Part shown: one piece after another, positions 58,020 through 64,000 of the stretch
Layout of the letters: each line of letters starts with the position of its first letter
Position numbering within the stretch: the first letter of the stretch is position 1
Assembly (NCBI RefSeq): GCF_001042485.2
Contig: NZ_LBMN02000009.1
Span: 62,001-126,000, forward strand
Length of the DNA: 64,000 nucleotides
From: Bacillus paralicheniformis
Lineage (GTDB): Bacteria > Bacillota > Bacilli > Bacillales > Bacillaceae
Direction of reading: 5' to 3'
Made by a program: the position numbers and the translations under genes
The notes under the pieces: generated by a model
The model's database searches: none
The model's input: only the letters and a program-made list of their open reading frames with translations
What the model was told of the DNA's origin: nothing

Positions 58020-58995
58020 ATTTTATCCCAACAAATTGGTTTTCAGTCGAAATTTTTCCAATTGATTTATACTTGTTATATCTTTGTTGAATCAGCTCGT
58101 TCTTATCCAGTTTCAGCAAGGATTTAAGCTCTCTTTTCAGCGCTTCATCGATGTAGGCGGCCTGCTGCTCTACATCGCGGTGCGCTCCGCCTCTTACTTC
58201 TTTTATAACATGATCTATAATATCCAATTCTTTAAGGTCCGGAGCGGTGATTTTCATTGTTTCTGCCGCTTTTTTCGCGAGTCCTGAATCCTTCCAGAGG
58301 ATAGCAGCCGCTCCCTCGGGAGAGATCACCGAATAAGTTGAGTTTTCCAGCATCAATAAGCGGTTTGCGACGCCGAGCGCAAGCGCTCCCCCGCTGCCGC
58401 CTTCCCCGATGACGATCGAGATGACCGGCACAGAGAGTCCCGCCATTTCAAAAAGATTCTTGGCAATTGCTTCGCTTTGCCCCCGCTCTTCAGCTGCTTT
58501 TCCAGGGTATGCTCCTTTTGTATCAATAAAGCAGATGATCGGCCTGTTAAATTTATCGGCCTGCTTCATCAGCCTGAGCGCTTTGCGGTAGCCTTCCGGA
58601 TGCGGCATTCCGAAGTTGCGGCGGATGTTTTCTTTTGTATCCTTGCCGCGCTGTTGGCCGATCACTGTCACAGGAAGGCCCCGGAATTTGGCAATTCCGC
58701 CGACAATCGCTTCATCATCACCGAAATATCGATCTCCGTGGCATTCAAAAAAATCGGTAAAGAGATGTTCGATATAATCGAGCGTTGTCGGACGGTTCGG
58801 ATGCCTTGCAATCTGGACTCTGTCCCAGGCTTTCAGATTTGTATAAATGTCTTCTTCAAGCCTTTCAAGACGAGCTTCAAGCTTCGTAATTTCAGAGCTT
58901 AAATCCATATCGGAATCCTGTGTGAACCTTTTCAATTCGGCGATCTTTTCACGCAGTTCGACCACCGGTTTTTCAAATTCTAATTCTCCAGCCAC
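58018..58995 (-). CDS. accA: Acetyl-CoA carboxylase carboxyltransferase subunit alpha
   Basis: A 325-residue subunit that, with AccD, moves the carboxyl group from biotin carrier protein to acetyl-CoA, starting fatty acid synthesis. N-terminal coiled coil [19 protein letters not shown]; crotonase-fold core with [20 protein letters not shown] and [20 protein letters not shown]. It overlaps accD by 16 bp, coupling equal synthesis of the two subunits. Confidence 0.97.
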   Translation of the reverse strand: MAGELEFEKPVVELREKIAELKRFTQDSDMDLSSEITKLEARLERLEEDIYTNLKAWDRVQIARHPNRPTTLDYIEHLFTDFFECHGDRYFGDDEAIVGGIAKFRGLPVTVIGQQRGKDTKENIRRNFGMPHPEGYRKALRLMKQADKFNRPIICFIDTKGAYPGKAAEERGQSEAIAKNLFEMAGLSVPVISIVIGEGGSGGALALGVANRLLMLENSTYSVISPEGAAAILWKDSGLAKKAAETMKITAPDLKELDIIDHVIKEVRGGAHRDVEQQAAYIDEALKRELKSLLKLDKNELIQQRYNKYKSIGKISTENQFVGIK

Positions 58996-59855
58996 TCGAG
59001 ATCACCTCCAGTTTGGTGCATTTTCAAAATGCTGCCGAGCGTTTTTTTCATGTCTGCTCTGTGAACGACGGAATCAAGCTGTCCGTGCTTTAACAGAAAT
59101 TCCGCAGTCTGAAAATCCTCAGGCAGTTCTTCACGGATGGTTTGTTCGATAATTCTTCTTCCGGCAAAGCCAATCAGCGCGCCCGGCTCGGCAAGGTTGT
59201 AATCGCCGAGAGATGCAAAGCTTGCGGATACACCGCCTGTTGTCGGATGTGTCATCACCGAAATGATCAAGCCCTGCTCTTCACTGAACAGCTTTAAAGC
59301 GGAGCTTGTTTTAGCCATTTGCATCAAGCTGAGAAGGCCTTCCTGCATTCTCGCACCGCCTGATGCGGTAAAAATAATGAAAGGCACTTTTTCTTCTCTT
59401 GCCTTTTCGATCGCCAGCGTAATTTTTTCGCCTACGACAGACCCCATGCTTCCCATTCTGAAAGATGAATCCATCACGGCAACGACTGCCGGAGATCCGT
59501 CAACCGTCCCTTTTCCGGTGACAACCGCTTCATTCAGCGATGTTTTTTCCCGGTCTTTTTGCAGTTTCTCAAGGTATCCTGGGAATTCCAGCGGGTTTTC
59601 AGACATCATATCCTGATTGAATTCTTCAAAGGAGCCATCGTCCAGCAGGCTTTTTATACGCTGCTTCGCGTTCATTTGAAGATGGTAACCGCAGTTCATG
59701 CAGACCCTTAAGTTTTTATCCAGCTCTTTTGTGAGCATGATTTTTTTGCAATCCGGGCATTTTGTCATGATCCCTTCCGGTACATCTTGCTTTGCTGATT
59801 CCGCGGGAACGGAAGCGTATTTTTTTTTCTTTTTGCTGAATATATCTTTTAACAA
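58980..59855 (-). CDS. accD: Acetyl-CoA carboxylase carboxyltransferase subunit beta
   Basis: A 291-residue subunit with an N-terminal zinc ribbon (C33, C36, C52, C55: [10 protein letters not shown] and VCMNCGYHL) and the crotonase-type core [20 protein letters not shown] and [19 protein letters not shown]. The start is TTG at 59855 after GGGAGG. First gene of accDA. Confidence 0.97.
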   Translation of the reverse strand: MLKDIFSKKKKKYASVPAESAKQDVPEGIMTKCPDCKKIMLTKELDKNLRVCMNCGYHLQMNAKQRIKSLLDDGSFEEFNQDMMSENPLEFPGYLEKLQKDREKTSLNEAVVTGKGTVDGSPAVVAVMDSSFRMGSMGSVVGEKITLAIEKAREEKVPFIIFTASGGARMQEGLLSLMQMAKTSSALKLFSEEQGLIISVMTHPTTGGVSASFASLGDYNLAEPGALIGFAGRRIIEQTIREELPEDFQTAEFLLKHGQLDSVVHRADMKKTLGSILKMHQTGGDLEWLEN

Positions 59856-60159
59856 AAGATTACCTCCCTTTTCTGAAGGGTTTTCTTCATGTATGCCTGT
59901 CCTGTTTATAGACTAGAACATCACTATACCGAAACTATTGTACTTTTTTTGTCAAACGGTGTCATCCTCAATTCGACATTTTTGACCGGCAAACAGCCGA
60001 ATCGCACTTGATGCGGTTAGAGACTGACAAATTGATATATCAGCCTTGAGAGCGGATACAAAAGTCCGGAAAAGCGATTTGAAAAAATTTTTTACAGCCC
60101 GCATATTCCCTTACAAGTGTCCCCAATAAGAGGAAAAACTGTACATCATATTCGAGAAA
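59856..60159 (-). other. Intergenic region upstream of accD
   Basis: About 300 bp without a supported gene. A TTGACA (minus strand, near 59954) followed by TATAGT suggests promoter elements, but their distance of 21 bp is not canonical. Nothing else is clear. Confidence 0.4.
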
Positions 60160-60200
60160 CAGCGCGTGACGGCTCTTTAGGCCAGAGCAATCACGCGCTG
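60160..60200 (-). terminator. Terminator of ytsJ
   Basis: CAGCGCGTGA / TCACGCGCTG with inner GGCTCT/AGAGC pairing (60160-60200), followed by a short T-run on the minus strand. Confidence 0.6.
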
Positions 60201-60217
60201 ATCACAAAAATGGAGTT

Positions 60218-61453
60218 TTATTTTCCTTCAATTACTGCAAGCTTTCTTGTCTTTTCAGCGACTTCTTCAGGATCGACATCGATTCGTGCAACACCTGTTT
60301 CCATCGCGGCTTTCGCTACCGCTTTGGCAACGGCCGGTGCGACCCTTGGATCGAACGGAGCCGGAATGACATATTCGGGGCTCAGCTCTTCGTCGGAAAC
60401 GAGTGATGCGATCGCCTCAACCGCGGCGATTTTCATTTCTTCGTTAATATGTGTCGCGCGGACGTCGAGCGCCCCGCGGAAGATGCCGGGGAATGCGAGA
60501 ACGTTGTTCACTTGGTTAGGGAAGTCAGAGCGTCCCGTTCCAACGACGCTTGCTCCGGCTTCATGCGCTTCAGCAGGCATGATTTCAGGATTTGGATTCG
60601 CCATGGCGAAGATGATCGGTTTGTCAGCCATGCTTTCAACCATTTCTTTTGTCAAAGCGCCTTCGACGGAAACTCCGATAAAGACATCGGCGTCTTTGAT
60701 CACATCTTTGAGCGATCCGTCTATGCGGTTTTTGTTCGTATATTTTGCGACTTCATCTTTAACAGCGTTCATGCCGTTCGGACGGCCTTCGTAAATCGCG
60801 CCTTTCGTGTCGCACATGATGATATCGCGCACGCCGAAATGATAAAGAAGCTTAATAATGGCAATTCCCGCTGCCCCGGCGCCGTTTGCCACGACTTTGA
60901 CGGAAGACATCGATTTGCCAGACAGCTTAAGCGCATTGACGAGACCGGCTACCGTAACGATTGCAGTACCGTGCTGGTCATCGTGAAACACCGGGATTTT
61001 TGTTTCTTTTTTGAGGCGTTCTTCAATGACAAAACAGTTCGGCGCTGCAATGTCTTCAAGATTGACGCCGCCGAATGTCGGCTCAAGCAGCTTGACCGTC
61101 TCAACAATTTTGTCGACATCAGATGTATTTAAACAGATTGGGAATGCGTCCACACCGGCAAAGCTTTTGAAAAGAACCGCTTTTCCTTCCATAACCGGAA
61201 GGGCGGCTTCAGGGCCGATATTGCCGAGACCGAGCACTGCCGTTCCGTCCGAGACGACTGCTACCATGTTTCCCTTCATTGTATAATCGTATACTTTGCT
61301 GTTATCATCGTAAATCGCTTTGCAGGGCTCAGCCACACCCGGAGAATATGCAAGGCTTAAATCATCCGCATTGCGAACCTGCACTTTTGATTTTGATTCC
61401 AATTTGCCCTGGTTTACTTTGTGCATATGCAGCGCTTTTTCTTTCAATGACAT
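60218..61453 (-). CDS. ytsJ: NADP-dependent malic enzyme YtsJ
   Basis: A 411-residue malic enzyme that converts malate to pyruvate with NADPH formation; the main such enzyme in B. subtilis. DLSLAYSPGVAEPCKAIYDD, VSDGTAVLGLGNIGPEAALP, metal-binding VFHDDQHGTAIVTVAG and the nucleotide motif VVANGAGAAGIAIIKLL. ATG at 61453 after AAGGAGTG; a GTG four codons upstream is less likely. Its product pyruvate links to the pft and cst genes in the window. Confidence 0.95.
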   Translation of the reverse strand: MSLKEKALHMHKVNQGKLESKSKVQVRNADDLSLAYSPGVAEPCKAIYDDNSKVYDYTMKGNMVAVVSDGTAVLGLGNIGPEAALPVMEGKAVLFKSFAGVDAFPICLNTSDVDKIVETVKLLEPTFGGVNLEDIAAPNCFVIEERLKKETKIPVFHDDQHGTAIVTVAGLVNALKLSGKSMSSVKVVANGAGAAGIAIIKLLYHFGVRDIIMCDTKGAIYEGRPNGMNAVKDEVAKYTNKNRIDGSLKDVIKDADVFIGVSVEGALTKEMVESMADKPIIFAMANPNPEIMPAEAHEAGASVVGTGRSDFPNQVNNVLAFPGIFRGALDVRATHINEEMKIAAVEAIASLVSDEELSPEYVIPAPFDPRVAPAVAKAVAKAAMETGVARIDVDPEEVAEKTRKLAVIEGK

Positions 61454-61595
61454 GTTAACAAACACTCCTTCAAGGGAATTTTGCCAAAAACTTTGCTTCG
61501 TTTTCTGCTTAAGATTCTTGTAAGACGAACCCTAGAATCTTAAAAATGATAACACAATTGACCGCTTTTTTGATCAATAATGCTCAAAATACCTG

Positions 61596-64000
61596 CTATC
61601 TGAGCACGACATTTTTCTCACCTACAACGCTTTTCAGCCTGTAGAGGGCAGCGTGGTCAGCCTTGATGTTGTAGCTTTCCGGCAGCTGCATCGTTTGTTT
61701 CCGTTTTTCATAATAGACGCAGACCGGCGTTTCCCCTTTGTGTTCAAGCAGGATGCTGCTGATTTTCTTAAAGATATCGTGGGTGTGCTGACTTTCCTCC
61801 ACTTTAATATAGACGGACGGCTGCTTTTTAGCATGAAGCGATTCGACAAGCGATGCCCCGGCGATGATCAGCTGGCGCTTTTCATTCCTTGTCTCAAGAC
61901 GTCCTTCTGCAAAAAGCGATACGCCTTCTTCCAGGATCGGGGAAAGCTGTCTGAACTGTTCAGGAAAAACAACCGCTTCGATTTCCCCGCTTTCATCGCT
62001 CAGCTCCAGAAAAGCCATCGTCTGTCCCGTTTTTGTACGGATCGTCTTCATCTTCGTCAAAAGTCCGCCCAAAGCCGCCTTTTTACGGCTGGAGGCGAGC
62101 AGCTGAATAATCGGCAGCGCACCTGCACGGTCCAGCTTCTTGCGGTGAACGCTCAACGGATGGTCAGAAAAGTAAATGCCGAGCGTCTCCTTCTCGTGTG
62201 CCAGCAGGTCGACGAGCGGCATTTCTTCCGTCTCGGCGTACTTCGGCTTAATTGTCAAGCCTTCATCGAGAAAGAAGCCGAGCTGATCATTGTCTCCTGC
62301 AAACAATTCGGCATGCTCCAGCGCGACATCGACAGAAGCGAGCAAAGTGGCCCGGTTTTCACCGAATTCATCCATTGCTCCGGCAAAAATTAAAGCTTCA
62401 ATCGTTTTCCGGTTCACGCTTTTCACAGAAGTCCTGACACAAAAGTCAAACAAATCTGCGAACGGCTTTTCTTTTCTTGCCCTGTAGATTTCTTTCACAG
62501 CCGAAATCCCGACGCCTTTAACAGCCCTTAAACTGTAGCGCAGCGCCCCGTTTTCCACGACGAACGGATAGCCGCTCTTATTAATGGAAGGACCTAAAAC
62601 ATGCAGCCCTTTCCCTTTCGCTTCATAGATGTACTGAGCAAGCTTTTCCTCATTTCCGATCGCACTCGTCAAGAGGCCGCACATAAAGTAGAGGGGGTAA
62701 TGCGCTTTTAAATAAGCGAGCTGGTAGCCGATCATGCTGTATGCAACCGCATGACTCCGGTTAAAACCGTAATTGGCGAATTTTACAATCAGATCGTATA
62801 CTTCATTAGCCGCTTGTACGGAATACCCTTTTTTCAAGCATCCACTAATAAAATGATTTCTCTCTGTATCGAGAATTTCCTTGTTTTTTTTGCCGACCGC
62901 CCTTCGCAAAAGATCGGCTTCTCCAAGCCTGAAACCCGCCATCCGCGATGCGATCATCATGATCTGTTCCTGATAAACGATCACGCCGTATGTATCTTTC
63001 AAAATCTCGGCCAAATCCTCGTGCGGATAAGACACGGCAACCCGTCCGTGCTTTCGTTCGATATACAGCGGGATATTTTCCATCGGGCCCGGGCGGTACA
63101 AGGCATTGACAGCGACAATGTCTTCAAGGCTTGATGGCTTGAGCCTTTTTAAAACGTTTCTCATGCCGGCTGATTCGAGCTGGAAAATACCTGTCGTATC
63201 TCCTTCTGACAGCAGCTTAAACGTCTGTTCATCTTCATAGGGAATCGCCGAAAAATCGATGGTGACCCGCTCGCTTTTTTCGATCAGCGTTTTGATCGAT
63301 TCAATGAGCGTTAAATTGCGCAAGCCGAGAAAATCCATTTTCAATAGTCCCAAGTCTTCGAGATAGCCCATCGAATATTGCGTTAAATATACACCGTCAT
63401 GTCCTTCCTGTATCGGTATGATATTCGTCAGCGGCTCCTCGCTCAACACGACGCCCGCCGCATGAATTGACGTATGCCGCGGAAGCCCTTCGATTTTCTG
63501 AGCCGTTTTAAATATGTCCTGAAGCTTCTTGGACCCGTTCAGGCGCTTGTCCAGTTCAACAGAAAGAGCTCTCGCCTCTTTCAGCGTCACTCCAGGTTTG
63601 GACGGAATCAATTTCGCCAGCTGGTCGGCTTCTTTCGGACTGATGCCCATCACCCTGCCGACGTCCCGGAGCGCCGCTTTTGCGGCCAATGTACCAAACG
63701 TGATAATTTGCGCTACGTGCAGTGCCCCGTATTTATTTTTCACGTATTGGATGACTTCATCCCTTCTCGTATCGGGAAAATCGATATCGATATCGGGCAT
63801 GCTGATGCGCTCCGGATTTAAAAACCGTTCAAACAGCAATTTGTGCTTGATCGGATCGACATCTGTGATAAACAGCGTATAAGCGACGAGAGAGCCGGCC
63901 GCCGACCCCCGCCCCGGCCCTGTGATAATGCCGTTGTCGTGGGCAAACTTCATGAAATCCCAGACGATCAAAAAATAGTCGCTGAACGCCATGTCGCGAA
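61596..64000 (-). CDS. dnaE: DNA polymerase III alpha subunit DnaE (C-terminal part, cut by window edge)
   Basis: The last 800 or so residues of the DnaE-type replicative polymerase, which in Bacillus extends primers before handing over to PolC. Catalytic palm motifs GPGRGSAAGSLVAYTL and MPDIDIDFPD are present, followed by GNEEKLAQYIYEAKGKGL, helix-hairpin-helix SLRAVKGVGISAVKEI and an OB-fold near LGGLLTKMKTIRTKTGQTMA. The N-terminal PHP domain lies outside the window. Upstream of ytsJ as in B. subtilis. Confidence 0.97.
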   Translation of the reverse strand, partial: RDMAFSDYFLIVWDFMKFAHDNGIITGPGRGSAAGSLVAYTLFITDVDPIKHKLLFERFLNPERISMPDIDIDFPDTRRDEVIQYVKNKYGALHVAQIITFGTLAAKAALRDVGRVMGISPKEADQLAKLIPSKPGVTLKEARALSVELDKRLNGSKKLQDIFKTAQKIEGLPRHTSIHAAGVVLSEEPLTNIIPIQEGHDGVYLTQYSMGYLEDLGLLKMDFLGLRNLTLIESIKTLIEKSERVTIDFSAIPYEDEQTFKLLSEGDTTGIFQLESAGMRNVLKRLKPSSLEDIVAVNALYRPGPMENIPLYIERKHGRVAVSYPHEDLAEILKDTYGVIVYQEQIMMIASRMAGFRLGEADLLRRAVGKKNKEILDTERNHFISGCLKKGYSVQAANEVYDLIVKFANYGFNRSHAVAYSMIGYQLAYLKAHYPLYFMCGLLTSAIGNEEKLAQYIYEAKGKGLHVLGPSINKSGYPFVVENGALRYSLRAVKGVGISAVKEIYRARKEKPFADLFDFCVRTSVKSVNRKTIEALIFAGAMDEFGENRATLLASVDVALEHAELFAGDNDQLGFFLDEGLTIKPKYAETEEMPLVDLLAHEKETLGIYFSDHPLSVHRKKLDRAGALPIIQLLASSRKKAALGGLLTKMKTIRTKTGQTMAFLELSDESGEIEAVVFPEQFRQLSPILEEGVSLFAEGRLETRNEKRQLIIAGASLVESLHAKKQPSVYIKVEESQHTHDIFKKISSILLEHKGETPVCVYYEKRKQTMQLPESYNIKADHAALYRLKSVVGEKNVVLR

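Overview
This window comes from the chromosome of a low-to-medium GC Bacillus, most likely the Bacillus licheniformis group (B. licheniformis, B. paralicheniformis or B. sonorensis). The gene order follows, almost gene for gene, the pheS-to-dnaE stretch of B. subtilis as I remember it, and the proteins are close to their B. subtilis counterparts. The differences are a GH16 lichenase, an extra pectate lyase and a few other inserted loci. Species assignment is an inference; no alignment was run.

Layout. 1-3.8 kb: pheS with its T-box leader, the rRNA methylase ysgA, the spore gene sspI and the carbon-starvation carrier cstA. 3.8-6.8 kb: an accessory block with a TetR repressor, a ydbST-like membrane pair and a small membrane protein. 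6.9-17.9 kb: the arabinan/L-arabinose locus araA-araB-araD-araM-araN-araP-araQ-abfA (no araL), plus abnA, under AraR-like and cre sites. 18-21.5 kb: ysdC, ysdB (sigma-W type promoter), ysdA and the infC-rpmI-rplT operon with its leader. 21.5-27 kb: pyruvate facilitator genes pftB/pftA and their two-component system lytT/lytS, split by a phoD-like phosphatase on the opposite strand. 27-36.3 kb: a DUF3923 gene, the HAD gene ysaA, thrS with T-box, ytxC, ytxB, dnaI, dnaB, nrdR, a hypothetical gene and speD. 36.4-47 kb: gapB, an inserted pectate lyase, the polA-mutM-ytaF-coaE group and phoPR. 47-51 kb: citZ-icd-mdh. 51-53 kb: inserted lichenase gene bglS and a frameshifted small gene. 53-64 kb: ytwI, ytvI, fxsA, pfkA-pyk, accD-accA, ytsJ and the 3' part of dnaE.

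How it works together. Many of the genes handle carbon flow. Plant polysaccharide (arabinan, pectin, mixed-linkage beta-glucan) is cut outside the cell by AbnA, Pel and BglS. Arabinose oligomers enter through AraNPQ and feed the pentose phosphate pathway through AbfA and AraA, AraB and AraD. Glycolysis (PfkA, Pyk), gluconeogenesis (GapB), the TCA branch (CitZ, Icd, Mdh), malic enzyme (YtsJ), pyruvate transport (PftAB with LytST, and CstA) and fatty acid initiation (AccDA) complete the picture. Predicted CcpA (cre) sites lie before cstA, araA, abnA, pftA, phoP, citZ and bglS.

Most of the window is well-known core genome. I saw no CRISPR array, insertion sequence, prophage, rRNA or tRNA. The most unusual points are: araB has no ATG, GTG or TTG at its conserved start and appears to begin with ATC; a TetR gene that should be transcribed as a leaderless mRNA from a promoter containing its own operator; loss of araL; a PhoD-like enzyme without an export signal, placed between lytT and pftA; a speD leader that could sequester its own ribosome binding site; and an antitermination-type leader before bglS. 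I found no clear new biological system.
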